From: Dictyobacter vulcani
GTDB lineage: Bacteria; Chloroflexota; Ktedonobacteria; Ktedonobacterales; Ktedonobacteraceae
NCBI RefSeq assembly: GCF_008974265.1
Contig: NZ_BKZW01000003.1
Coordinates: 620,001 to 684,000 of the forward strand
Length of the DNA stretch: 64,000 nt
Reading direction: 5' to 3'
The notes under the pieces are model-generated. The model ran no database searches. It was given only the letters and a program-made list of their open reading frames with translations, and was not told the DNA's origin. Below are positions 54,633 through 63,195 of this stretch, in pieces. Numbering within the stretch: the first letter of the stretch is position 1; each line of letters begins with the position of its first letter. A program made the translations under genes and the position numbers.

Positions 54633-55763
54633 ATGGTATTAGTGATGTCAAATTTAAGCATAAGAGGCAAGATTTCACGGCGTGGGTTCCTGACCTATAG
54701 CGCGGCAGCAGTGGGCGTGGTTGCTCTTGGTATCTATGGGAGCAAAGCTGATGTGCATGCTGTTCCCGGCTTGAGGGACCCAAAGGCGGAGCATGCCGTA
54801 CAGGCTGTGATGGCAGCATTGGAGAGCCATCAATTGGTTGCTCTGGGTGAGGCCCATCAGTTACAAGAAGAGCATGACTTTATTATAGATTTACTAAAAA
54901 ATTTGAAACCTGGCACCATCAACGATATTGTCGTGGAATTTGGTAGCGCTGGCTATCAGGATGTGATGGATCGTTTTACTGCTGGCCAGCCAGTTGAGGA
55001 TCAGGTATTGCGGCAAGTCTGGCGCAATACTTTGATCACAGGTGCCAATCCTGTCTGGGATGCACCGGTGTACGAGCGCTTCTTCCGGACGGTGCGGGCA
55101 CTCAATCAAACACTGCCCGCGGCCCATAAGCTGCGTGTGTTGTTGGGAGATCCAGCGATAGACTGGGAGAATGTCAGGCGGAAAGAAGATTGGGGAAAAC
55201 TGGTTTTGCAACGGGATGCACACTATGCAGGCGTGGTCGAGCGTGAAGTGCTCCAGAAGGGGCGCAAAGCATTGTTGATCGCGGGCACCAGTCACCTGTT
55301 ACGTGGAGTGCGTGCCGAAGGAGATCCAAGCCAACCACCTGATATGGCCCCAATCAACGTCACCGCCCACCTGGATGCGGCTCATCCAGGCAGTGTATTC
55401 GTCATCGATGTACTCATGACCATTCCAGGCGATCAGAGTGTACAGGCAGATGAGCTTCGGTCCTGGCCGAAACCCGGCTTTGCCCGATTGGCAGGAACCT
55501 GGTTGGGAGTCGAGACGGTCGCTGGCAATAGTAATATACAGGTTTTGATGCGAGGGTCGGCAGCAGATGCCGTCCTTTACCTGGGAAAGTCCGAAGAACT
55601 AACGGCTTCACGTGCTAATCCCGCTCTTTATATGGGAGGAGCGTATGCAGAAGAGTTGGAACGGCGGGGTAAATTATTGACGCAATGGGGGATACAAGGT
55701 CCTGGCGATCCATTGCAGCAGGCTTTAAAAATCGCCAAGAAAGGGCCACGCTACTTTGCATAG
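54633..55763 (+). CDS. Tat-exported ChaN/erythromycin-esterase-like protein
   Basis: A 376-residue exported protein. A twin-arginine signal (ISRRGFLTYSAAAVGVV at residues 14-30) is followed by the mature domain, which opens with LVALGEAHQLQEEHDFIIDLL. That ALGExHxxxE pattern is shared by ChaN haem-uptake-like and EreA erythromycin-esterase-like domains. Later, LLIAGTSHLLRG supplies a conserved Gly-His region. It would act outside the membrane. The start is taken as ATG 54633; ATG 54645 (MSNLSIRGK) is equally possible. A convergent hairpin follows. Confidence 0.68.
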   Translation: MVLVMSNLSIRGKISRRGFLTYSAAAVGVVALGIYGSKADVHAVPGLRDPKAEHAVQAVMAALESHQLVALGEAHQLQEEHDFIIDLLKNLKPGTINDIVVEFGSAGYQDVMDRFTAGQPVEDQVLRQVWRNTLITGANPVWDAPVYERFFRTVRALNQTLPAAHKLRVLLGDPAIDWENVRRKEDWGKLVLQRDAHYAGVVEREVLQKGRKALLIAGTSHLLRGVRAEGDPSQPPDMAPINVTAHLDAAHPGSVFVIDVLMTIPGDQSVQADELRSWPKPGFARLAGTWLGVETVAGNSNIQVLMRGSAADAVLYLGKSEELTASRANPALYMGGAYAEELERRGKLLTQWGIQGPGDPLQQALKIAKKGPRYFA

Positions 55764-55802
55764 ATGAAGTTTATGGCGTGAGCCTGTGGTAGCAAAATCC
55801 AG

Positions 55803-55848
55803 GCAAGTACAAAGATAACAGAAGATCTTCAGCCATCTTTGTACTTGC
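55803..55848. terminator. bidirectional hairpin between convergent genes
   Basis: Perfect 14-bp stem (55803-55816 with 55835-55848), 18-base loop, between the ChaN/EreA-like gene (+) and the alpha-CTD-like gene (-). Confidence 0.7.
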
Positions 55849-55863
55849 TGACGCCGGGAGGAC

Positions 55864-56085
55864 TTAGTTTCCCCTGGTTATCTCACCTGCGAATGACAGG
55901 CCACGGGCTTCAAGTGCGCTGCGGAGCTGTTTGAGTGCATTTGGCCCAATGCCATGGAGCTTTTTGATCTCGGTTTCACGTACCTCCACTAGTTGTTCCA
56001 GCCGCCAGTAGCCAGCCCCGCTAAGTGCCCGGAGTGCAGGCTGAGACAGCTTCGCTGGTAGATCGCTTTCCTGTTGATTTTGCAT
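55864..56085 (-). CDS. small RNA-polymerase-alpha-CTD-like / helix-hairpin-helix protein
   Basis: A 73-residue protein. The core LSQPALRALSGAGYWRLEQLV, then EVRETEIKKLHGIGPNALKQL, and RSALEARGLSF matches the C-terminal domain of the RNA polymerase alpha subunit, which carries helix-hairpin-helix motifs (LHGIGPNAL) that bind DNA. Stand-alone forms of this domain are known in several phyla; role unproven. GGGAGG lies 10 bases before the ATG. Convergent hairpin at its end. Confidence 0.78.
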   Translation of the reverse strand: MQNQQESDLPAKLSQPALRALSGAGYWRLEQLVEVRETEIKKLHGIGPNALKQLRSALEARGLSFAGEITRGN

Positions 56086-56220
56086 GTTGATTACCTCCCA
56101 ACTTTTGAAACGGATGATGGTTTTCAGGCATCATAACATGAAAATAAGCATAAAACTTCTTCTATCTTGCCACGATCTGCCATACACTCCAACGCACACA
56201 GTTTTTCTATGAAGAAGTAA

Positions 56221-56258
56221 GTTTGCCGCTTTGCATCGTTGTGATGTAAGCGGCAAAC
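56221..56258 (-). terminator. hairpin after the carboxypeptidase gene
   Basis: Perfect 11-bp stem (56221-56231 with 56248-56258), 16-base loop, 28 bases after the minus-strand stop at 56286. Confidence 0.6.
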
Positions 56259-56285
56259 CTATGAAGCAATGTAGCTACGATATGA

Positions 56286-57851
56286 CTAATTGTTGACTTG
56301 CTCTGGTGGTAGATTGTAGACGCTTTCGAATTTATTGGTCAGGTAGTCTACGAAGTATTGTGGGTTGGGAGCTTCACCAGTGGCGCGTTGTATAAGCTCT
56401 TCGGGTTGATAGATGACTCCGTATTGGTGGATATGCTCACGCAACCAGGTAAGGATAAAACTGGTATCGCCAGTCGCCAGCTGTTCCTGGAAATCCGGGA
56501 AGGTTTGCTGGAGCGTATGCAATATCTGAGCCGAATACAGATTGCCCAGGGTATAAGTTGGGAAATAGCCGAACTGCGAGGTCCAGTGGACATCTTGCAG
56601 GACGCCTTCCGTCTCGGTTGGAGGTGTGATGCCCAGATATTGCTGGTATCTTTCATTCCAGAGGCGAGGCAGGCTTTCAACGGCGAACTCACCATTCACC
56701 AATCCTTTTTCGAGCTCAAAGCGAATCAGGATATGCAGATTATAAGTGACTTCGTCGGCCATTACGCGGATCAGGCTGGGTTTGACTGTATTAAGGGCGC
56801 GCACAAAGATGGCTTGCTCAATATCCTTAAAGTGCTCAGGGAAGGCTTGCTGGAGTAGTCCATAATGGGCCTGCCAGAAAGCTGACGAACGACCGATAGC
56901 ATTTTCCCAGAGGCGTGACTGTGATTCATGGATACCCAGAGAAGCACCATTGGCCAGCGCGGTACGCGCCAGTGCGGGCGAAATACCCTGAGCATAAAGT
57001 CCATGGCCGCCTTCATGCATGCCGGCCATAATCCCCATCGGCAGATACTGCTCATCATAGCGATTGGTCACGCGCACATCAAAGGGAGCGCCAAAGTCAG
57101 TCGTGAAAGGATGTTGAGAGCGTGCCAGTTGACCACGCGAGAAATCATAACCTATCACACGCAAAAGTTGATCACTCAGAGTATGCTGCTGTTCCGGTGC
57201 GAAATGCCCATACAGACTGGAGGCATCAATGGTTTGACCGCTTTGCTGGATGCGTTGTAACAGACTGGTGCTTACCGCGCGCACCGACTGAAACATCGCC
57301 TCCACTTTACGTGTCGTCAAGCCTGGCTCAAAATCATCCAGCAGGGCATCATAGGGAAACTCGGTATAGCCGATGCGCTCGGCGACCTCGCGTTTAAGCG
57401 CGATAGTCCGTTGCAGGAAAGGTGCAAAGAGAGCAAAATCATTATTGGCACGTGATTTCTGCCAGGCATCTACACTCTCTGAACGTAGCCTGGCCTTCTC
57501 CTCCACCAGACTTTTAGGTAGCTTTGTGGCGTGATCGTATGTACGCCGGGTCTGGCGGAGCAGGCCACGATCAGCATCGGTAAATGATTCCTGGGACGCT
57601 GCCTTTTCCGCATTCGACAATAACGTGCCCATCTCCTGAGCTGTCAGGCGTTCATGGATAATACTCTCGAGGATCGCGACCTGATGCATACGCATCACGC
57701 CAGCCTCAGCCGGCATAGCGGTTTGCTGATCCCAGGACGCCAGAGCCAGCAAAGCTTCCAGGTCCCCGATTGGATGGAGGTATTCCAGTAACGCATTCAA
57801 ATAGGTGTTTTGTGTGGTAAAGCTGATAGTGCTTTTTGATGCTAGAGTCAT
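56286..57851 (-). CDS. metallocarboxypeptidase, M32 family
   Basis: A 521-residue M32 (Taq-carboxypeptidase) enzyme. The zinc motif is HEGGH at residues 279-283 (GMHEGGHGLYAQG), and the second family motif HESQSRLWEN is at 308-317. Other M32 marks: WDQQTAMP near 40, FGAPFDVRVTNRY near 253, RVMADEVTYNLHI and GYFPTYTLGNLYSAQ. It removes C-terminal residues from peptides in the cytoplasm; a signal peptide is absent. Length is normal for the family (about 500). Single gene with its own terminator. Confidence 0.95.
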   Translation of the reverse strand: MTLASKSTISFTTQNTYLNALLEYLHPIGDLEALLALASWDQQTAMPAEAGVMRMHQVAILESIIHERLTAQEMGTLLSNAEKAASQESFTDADRGLLRQTRRTYDHATKLPKSLVEEKARLRSESVDAWQKSRANNDFALFAPFLQRTIALKREVAERIGYTEFPYDALLDDFEPGLTTRKVEAMFQSVRAVSTSLLQRIQQSGQTIDASSLYGHFAPEQQHTLSDQLLRVIGYDFSRGQLARSQHPFTTDFGAPFDVRVTNRYDEQYLPMGIMAGMHEGGHGLYAQGISPALARTALANGASLGIHESQSRLWENAIGRSSAFWQAHYGLLQQAFPEHFKDIEQAIFVRALNTVKPSLIRVMADEVTYNLHILIRFELEKGLVNGEFAVESLPRLWNERYQQYLGITPPTETEGVLQDVHWTSQFGYFPTYTLGNLYSAQILHTLQQTFPDFQEQLATGDTSFILTWLREHIHQYGVIYQPEELIQRATGEAPNPQYFVDYLTNKFESVYNLPPEQVNN

Positions 57852-58054
57852 ACTGTTTTTTTACCTTCATTAGTAGTATTTGTAGATAGATATGCCTGGC
57901 ACTTATTTTATGCAATCGGTCAAAGCTGTGGCAACACCCTGGTTAGTGTTGGTTGCTTGTTATCGCACGATAAGCCCTTGTTTGTCTCTACATTTTAACA
58001 TGGCCTGGGTCTTAAGAAAGCGCTAAAGAGAGCTATTTGGTGTTGACGTATGTA

Positions 58055-58091
58055 GGACAACAGAAGTTCCATTATGGAACCTCTGTTATCC
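58055..58091. terminator. hairpin after the GNAT gene
   Basis: 17-base arms (58055-58071 and 58075-58091) pair with two wobble positions and a 3-base loop. It follows the stop of the minus-strand GNAT gene by 18 bases. Confidence 0.55.
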
Positions 58092-58109
58092 TGAAAAGCT
58101 CGGATAGTT

Positions 58110-59015
58110 TTAGGGTTGGTTCATCCACTTGCCGAGATGGCGAATGGTATGGACTTGTTGAAAGCCAACCTTTTTATAGGCAGCACGGGCCGGCGTACGA
58201 TCCAGATTGGTCTCGACGATGGCGCTGTCCGCTCCGTGTGCTTTGAAGCGGTGGAGCATGGCTAATAACAAGATGCGGCCCAGGCCGAATTGCTGGAAGC
58301 GTGGATGGACTCCGATTGGTTCTACCTGGGCAACCTTGCGTGTTGGCTCAAACCAGCCAACGCAGAATCCGACCAATGAGCCGTCAGGAGCTTCGATGAC
58401 CAGATCTAAATCAGATCGATATTGCGGCATACGCAGGGTACGTGCGCGCCATTCGGCCGTCATCGAGGTACTTTCAAAGGCGGCGCGTTGCAGCTCAGCA
58501 TAGGCGGCGACTTCCTGCTCACCTTTGAATAGGCGTAACAGGAAACCATCTGGTAGCGATGGCACAGCTAAAAGATCGCGCAATGGATGTTGCAGCAAGA
58601 CATAATGATCCTCCTCGTCCAGCGTAAAACCATGCTCCAGAGCGAGCTGGCGGCGGTCTAAATCATCATCGCGAAACTCGATCCAGTAGGGCAGCGGCCA
58701 GCCTCGCTCTGTATCGAGTTCAAGAAAATGTTTGTCTGCCCAGGCGAACAGATCCGTGATGACATCGGTAAAAGTAGAGCCGGGCAGAATAAAAAGATCG
58801 AGGGCGGCCCAATAATATTGCCAGGCTGCGAAGCCCACCACATTGCCTGTTGCATCTGTCCAGAAAACGGCATTCTGGCCAGTGTTCATTGTCGGTGAAC
58901 TGAGTCGCCAGGGTAAATCGATCACGTGACGACACGCAAATGGCATCCTGTTCACCAGATCCAGGATGCGAGGCAGATCAGCCTCACCGCGGTATGGATG
59001 ACGGGTAATAGTCAT
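58110..59015 (-). CDS. tandem GNAT acetyltransferase
   Basis: A 301-residue protein with two GNAT folds. The N-terminal half (PYWIEFRDDDLDRRQLALEHGF) lacks a clear CoA loop; the C-terminal half has the motif VEPIGVHPRFQQFGLGRILL near residues 232-251 with the CoA loop RFQQFGLGR, then RTPARAAYKKVGF. Tandem GNATs usually keep activity only in the C-terminal half. No neighbour suggests a pathway. Start at 59015 follows GAAAGGA. Confidence 0.87.
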   Translation of the reverse strand: MTITRHPYRGEADLPRILDLVNRMPFACRHVIDLPWRLSSPTMNTGQNAVFWTDATGNVVGFAAWQYYWAALDLFILPGSTFTDVITDLFAWADKHFLELDTERGWPLPYWIEFRDDDLDRRQLALEHGFTLDEEDHYVLLQHPLRDLLAVPSLPDGFLLRLFKGEQEVAAYAELQRAAFESTSMTAEWRARTLRMPQYRSDLDLVIEAPDGSLVGFCVGWFEPTRKVAQVEPIGVHPRFQQFGLGRILLLAMLHRFKAHGADSAIVETNLDRTPARAAYKKVGFQQVHTIRHLGKWMNQP

Positions 59016-59142
59016 GAGAGAGTCCTTTCCCTTGAATCATTCTCGCTATGTAAAGAATATCATGTTCTTTGTATGTTGTCCTACTTATTATCGTGATAGA
59101 TACTTCTAATCGATGTGATCTTATTGAAGAGAAGTGGCAGCG

Positions 59143-59187
59143 GTAATCGACCGCAAGGGATAATCGACCTCAAGGGTCGAAACTACG
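59143..59187 (+). repeat. CAAG-loop hairpin repeat, copy 3 with a half copy
   Basis: 59164-59187 reads TCGACC-TCAAG-GGTCGA then AACTACG. A partial unit with ATCGACCGCAAGG lies just before (59144-59158). Same family as copies at 1624 and 19439. Confidence 0.5.
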
Positions 59188-59208
59188 GATTGTTTTTGGT
59201 AGCTATCG

Positions 59209-59814
59209 TTACGATTCATCGGATGAATCATGAGAGTTGGTGTCTGGCGGGATCTGGCTGTAATATTGGAGCCAGTTGATGGCGATTTCACTCTGGGCCT
59301 CGCGTAGCGAGATTTTTCCGGCGCAGACCTGATCGTGGAGGTAATTTTCGACCTGATTTTTCTGCCGATAGCCGGGTAGGGGCTTGTCGGGTTCGGGCCA
59401 GAGGTTGGAGATGTCGTTGGAGCCGCCGAGTTGGAGGCTGACCAGGTGATCTATTTCATACTGGCCTGGCAGGCGTTTTTTGATCCCATAGGAGGCATAG
59501 ATTTTCCTTTTAAGAGGTTGCGACACATTGCGTACAGAACTGGCGTACCCAGGAGTGCAGATATCTTTCGCGGTAATTTGAGGAAAAATAGCTCCTGGCG
59601 TGCATGCACTATCCTGCAACGATCCCTCGATCTGGCATCCGGATGTCTGGGTCTGGTGACCCCAGTCGGGTTCGATATAGGATTGGAAGGGCTGGTTGCC
59701 TGTATAGGGCGATGATTTTTGCTGCAGCGCTGGTATCGGCAACAGGTTGAAGCTATACAGGATGACCAGGAACAAGAGCAGCACAATCAGGATCAGGAGA
59801 AGTCTTATGGCCAT
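59209..59814 (-). CDS. membrane-anchored HNH-like nuclease
   Basis: A 201-residue protein with one N-terminal membrane segment or uncleaved signal (residues 3-25). The outer part has paired cysteines (SGCQIEGSLQDSACTPG, KDICTPG) and ends with a nuclease-like block: YEIDHLVSLQLGGSNDISNLWPE, where EIDHLxxLxLGGSND resembles the HNH catalytic core, then NQVENYLHDQVCAGKISL. Related proteins without a known target are frequent in soil bacteria; a role in extracellular DNA use is inferred. Single gene. Confidence 0.68.
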   Translation of the reverse strand: MAIRLLLILIVLLLFLVILYSFNLLPIPALQQKSSPYTGNQPFQSYIEPDWGHQTQTSGCQIEGSLQDSACTPGAIFPQITAKDICTPGYASSVRNVSQPLKRKIYASYGIKKRLPGQYEIDHLVSLQLGGSNDISNLWPEPDKPLPGYRQKNQVENYLHDQVCAGKISLREAQSEIAINWLQYYSQIPPDTNSHDSSDES

Positions 59815-59855
59815 AGCTACACTTCCTATAGTCTAAAAGTATCAGTAGTCAACCA

Positions 59856-60704
59856 CTAATCGGATTGCAAGATAAGCCACGTGTCCGCAAAATAGCCGGC
59901 CTGCAGATCAGGCCAGCGTATCCAATAATAAAGCATGCCGGAGCTACCCCAGCGCATATGGATGCGCTCATCGCTATCAAGTTGTAGCAACAAACGCCAA
60001 TCCCGACTTCTGGTGCACAAAAGTTCGATGCGCGGATCCTCAACGTTGCGTACTCCTGAACGCATCAACTGGCACTGTTCCTGCATATCATCCTGCAGCA
60101 TATAGGGATGTCCCAGAACGCTATGGTGTGGCTCATATTTCCCGGTGCCAGCAGAAAGTGAACTCACCAACTCGTCGTACCGTTCTTGTTCGTCATCACT
60201 CCAATCGAAATTTTTGATCAGAGATTGCGGTAACTGGGACAGCGTGGAATCATTGGCGCCATGTACCTGGCAGGCGGAAAAGCGGTCAGCGCAAGGCAAG
60301 GATTCGGGTGGTAATCTGGGTTGGAGGTGGGTGGTAGTGCGACGATAAAGCACGGACCAACTTCCCAGATCATCGGGATCCGCGCCATACGTCTGCTGCC
60401 GGGCGGCATAGAAAAACCAGAGCATGCCATAAGCCGGTAAGGAGTGCTCACTATCGTAGGGAGCCAACTCCGCCAGCCGTAGTTGCGCAATAAACGCCAG
60501 CGGAAAGCGCCTCCATCTGGGCCATGCTACATCTGGTGGCAGATCTGGTATGCCTCCTATTTTGGATGATCCGGAAGCCAATGCCGCCTCTGGTGTCGGG
60601 GTAGCAATCAGATGTATTGAAGGAGCTAGCAGGGCCGGTAGATCCTTGAGCAGGCGCGACAAGCCTGCCGCCACCAATGCATCATGTAGCGCCTTTTTAT
60701 TCAT
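59856..60704 (-). CDS. YwqG-like (DUF1963) protein
   Basis: A 282-residue protein of the YwqG/DUF1963 family. The typical opening SSKIGGIPDLPPDVAWPRW is followed by FPLAFIAQLRLAEL, then YGMLWFFYAAR and, near the end, ELLCTRSRDWRLLLQLDSDE, MRWGSSGMLYYWIRWPDL, the closing motif of the family. No catalytic residues are known and the biological role is unclear. The gene is alone; start ATG 60704 follows GAGGAAT. Confidence 0.8.
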   Translation of the reverse strand: MNKKALHDALVAAGLSRLLKDLPALLAPSIHLIATPTPEAALASGSSKIGGIPDLPPDVAWPRWRRFPLAFIAQLRLAELAPYDSEHSLPAYGMLWFFYAARQQTYGADPDDLGSWSVLYRRTTTHLQPRLPPESLPCADRFSACQVHGANDSTLSQLPQSLIKNFDWSDDEQERYDELVSSLSAGTGKYEPHHSVLGHPYMLQDDMQEQCQLMRSGVRNVEDPRIELLCTRSRDWRLLLQLDSDERIHMRWGSSGMLYYWIRWPDLQAGYFADTWLILQSD

Positions 60705-60833
60705 CGCGACATTATTCCTCCTATCTATCAGCTCACACGCCGCAGATAGGAGCTTTGTTACATCTGCCTGCCAGGGATGATGCGTATATCCAATAGTACA
60801 ACTATGCTAGCGATGAAAGAAGGTTTATTTTAT

Positions 60834-61772
60834 ATGAAGTATAGTGCCGAAATTCCTAATGGTTGGAAAATGAATCTGGCAGCGATCAAAGATCCTGTGG
60901 AAGCTTATGAGGCGATGACCAATGTCGCAAAAGCCGCCGATGAGGCTGGCTATGAGTCCGTCTGGATGGTTGATCATTTTCATACCATTCCTAAACCTTC
61001 CCAGGAAGTGACATTTGAAGTCTGGATGTCGCTGGCAGCTATTGCGCGTGATACCAAACGTGTGCGCATCGGCCAGATTGTGACCTGTAATGGATATCGC
61101 AATCCTGCCCTGCTGGCGAAAATGGCCAGTACGCTGGACGTGCTCTCCCATGGCCGCTTGAATTTTGGTATCGGTGCAGGTTGGTACGAGCACGAATATC
61201 GCGCCTACGGCTATCCCTATCCCGATGCTCCGGAGCGGTTGCGCATGTTGCGGGAAGCGCTTCAGGTCATTCATGCGATGTGGGAGCAAGAAGAGGCCCA
61301 TTTTGAAGGTAAGTATTACCAGATACGTGGAGCCATCAACCAGCCAAAGGGCGTCCAGAAGCCGCATATTCCAATCCTGATTGGTGGTGGAGGAGAGAAG
61401 GTCACACTCAAACTGGTCGCGCAATATGGAGACGCCTGTAATGTGAGTGGTGATGTGGAAACAATCAAGCATAAGTTGGCCGTCCTCAAAAATCACTGTG
61501 AGACAGTGGGCCGTGATTACGGTACCATCCATTGTACCATGGGTGCTGTTTGTTCTATTGCGGATACAGACGAAGAGGCTCTGGCGCTACTGCCAGCGCA
61601 TGTCAGAGAGCAGTTGCGTGATACCTCGTTAGTAGGCAGTCCTGAGACGATTCGTCAGCGCATAGCTGCATTAGAAGCGGCGGGAATTCACGAGTTAATT
61701 CTAGATTTCCCCAACAGCGGCACCGATCTGACCCCCCTCTACCGCTTCGCGCGTGAATTCATCAAACAATAG
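60834..61772 (+). CDS. LLM class F420-dependent oxidoreductase
   Basis: A 312-residue luciferase-like TIM-barrel enzyme, closest in motifs to the gene at 42896: YESVWMVDHFH, TKRVRIGQIVTCNGYRNPALL, GRLNFGIGAGWYEHEYRAYG, HIPILIGGGGEKVTLKLVAQYG and GSPETIRQRIAALEAAG. The GIGAGW-EYxAYG block marks the F420 subgroup. I chose ATG 60834 (MKYSAEIPNG), with GAAGG about 10 bases upstream; frames opening at 60777 have no ribosome binding site. Substrate unknown. Confidence 0.87.
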   Translation: MKYSAEIPNGWKMNLAAIKDPVEAYEAMTNVAKAADEAGYESVWMVDHFHTIPKPSQEVTFEVWMSLAAIARDTKRVRIGQIVTCNGYRNPALLAKMASTLDVLSHGRLNFGIGAGWYEHEYRAYGYPYPDAPERLRMLREALQVIHAMWEQEEAHFEGKYYQIRGAINQPKGVQKPHIPILIGGGGEKVTLKLVAQYGDACNVSGDVETIKHKLAVLKNHCETVGRDYGTIHCTMGAVCSIADTDEEALALLPAHVREQLRDTSLVGSPETIRQRIAALEAAGIHELILDFPNSGTDLTPLYRFAREFIKQ

Positions 61773-61841
61773 AATAGGCCATGCTCATTCCATGTTAAAC
61801 GTGGGCTATCCTGAATATGTGAGGGTAGCTAGAAATAAGGG

Positions 61842-61898
61842 AACCTCCTGAGAGATACTGTCTGTAACCAGAACCGACAGAGATGCCCTCAGGAGGTT
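61842..61898. terminator. bidirectional hairpin between convergent genes
   Basis: Perfect 11-bp outer stem (61842-61852 with 61888-61898) enclosing a smaller CTGTC/GACAG stem, between the LLM gene (+) and the secreted protein gene (-). Confidence 0.65.
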
Positions 61899-61932
61899 TC
61901 CTTGTGCTAAGCGGGATTGCTAAAGTGACTGC

Positions 61933-63195
61933 TTATTGGACGTTCAAGGCAGCATCATCCACATAGAATGTTGAAGAGGCTGCAGAATCAGTGGTACCCA
62001 AAAAGGCGACCTGAATTTGCTTACCTTTATAGCTTGAGAGTGATGAGGTCACATCAAAACTATACTGTGTCCAACCCTGTGCGTCGATATTACACTTAGT
62101 CTGTACAGTTGAGATAGTTGCCGCAGTGGTTGTACGCAGACGTACACGGAAGTAATCGTAGCAGGTAGTAGTGCTCGTTTCATTGGTACCAATGTAGAGC
62201 CAGTAGCTCAGCGTGACCTTCGAGGCAGTGGATGGAATAGTGACTGTCTGATAGATTGTGTCGGTACAAGAGTTGTAGCCACACAGGTCGGCACTATTGC
62301 TACCAGTATGGGGGTTGCTGCTATCTACGATCTCATAACCACCAGAAGAACTCTCTGTCCAGGAACTCGAACCACTCTCAAAACCACCATTGGTCAGAAT
62401 ATTACCACCAGTAGGAGTAGGAGTTGGCGTGGCTCCGATAGGGGTAGGAGTAGGAGTTGGTCCAACCGCTGTGGGAGTAGGTGTCGGGTTAACAGGAGTA
62501 GGAGTTGGTGAGCCGGTGCCGAACTGAATATCCAGGATCGCGTGTAGCTCGATGCCATTGGGAGCAACACCTGTCTGGCCATGCAAGAAGTCGAAAAAGC
62601 CGACGCCGGTGACGGTCACAGGTACGTTAGCTGCCTGGAAACCACTATTAGGTGTATAGCGAGCATCAAATTCTGCGCGTGCTTTTTTGATACCAGTTAA
62701 AAATGGGCTAGAGGCGCCGGTACAAGCAGGGTCGGGAATCTCGACAATCATGGTTTTGCCGGTTGAATCGGCAAGGACCAGATGATAGTCAGAATCAGCC
62801 TCCAGTTTATATTCGGTCAGGGTATCCTGCAGTTGATATTGCGTGCTTTCGGTTGGCTTAATACGGTTGTTAGATGGCAGGGTACCCGGTTTCGCCAACG
62901 AAGTTAAGTAAGAAATAGTGGTTGGTGTTACCGACTGAAGATTGACCGAACTAGCATCGGCATCGGTGCCAGTCTTGACGGACCAGCGCTCAACGCCACA
63001 CGAGCCGGTGCTGCTTTTGGGATTTACAACAAAGGCCTCTTTGTCTGTATCTGTCTCTGCATCTTTGTCTTGTTGGACTGCATCCTTGTCTGTTGGAGTG
63101 GCATGAGACATAACAGCGTATCTCACTGAACCAATACCCACGACCAGTGCGACGATGAGCACAAGGACAAGGGTTATTATGTTGTTTCTTTTCAT
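61933..63195 (-). CDS. secreted protein with Pro-Thr linker and C-terminal jelly-roll domain
   Basis: A 420-residue exported protein. A hydrophobic signal or anchor covers residues 6-24. An N-terminal domain follows (CGVERWSVKTGTDADASSVN to GIELHAILDIQFG), whose GVERWSVKTGTD opening I associate with a family of exported proteins of unknown function. A linker of about 40 residues is made of PTPTP repeats (SPTPTPVNPTPTPTAVGPTP and on). The last 150 residues (NILTNGGFESGSSSWTESS to TFYVDDAAL) are a carbohydrate-binding-type beta sandwich. Possibly a surface polysaccharide-binding protein; no catalytic domain is recognised. Confidence 0.7.
   Translation of the reverse strand: MKRNNIITLVLVLIVALVVGIGSVRYAVMSHATPTDKDAVQQDKDAETDTDKEAFVVNPKSSTGSCGVERWSVKTGTDADASSVNLQSVTPTTISYLTSLAKPGTLPSNNRIKPTESTQYQLQDTLTEYKLEADSDYHLVLADSTGKTMIVEIPDPACTGASSPFLTGIKKARAEFDARYTPNSGFQAANVPVTVTGVGFFDFLHGQTGVAPNGIELHAILDIQFGTGSPTPTPVNPTPTPTAVGPTPTPTPIGATPTPTPTGGNILTNGGFESGSSSWTESSSGGYEIVDSSNPHTGSNSADLCGYNSCTDTIYQTVTIPSTASKVTLSYWLYIGTNETSTTTCYDYFRVRLRTTTAATISTVQTKCNIDAQGWTQYSFDVTSSLSSYKGKQIQVAFLGTTDSAASSTFYVDDAALNVQ

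Noticed and set aside
60825..61532. 235-codon frame opposite the F420-type oxidoreductase
   Set aside because: Shadow of a well-supported gene; no family similarity.
62402..62520. Repeated GTAGGAGTAGGAGTTGG-like units, possible CRISPR or minisatellite
   Set aside because: They encode the PTPTP linker of the secreted protein on the other strand; no spacers of constant length are present.
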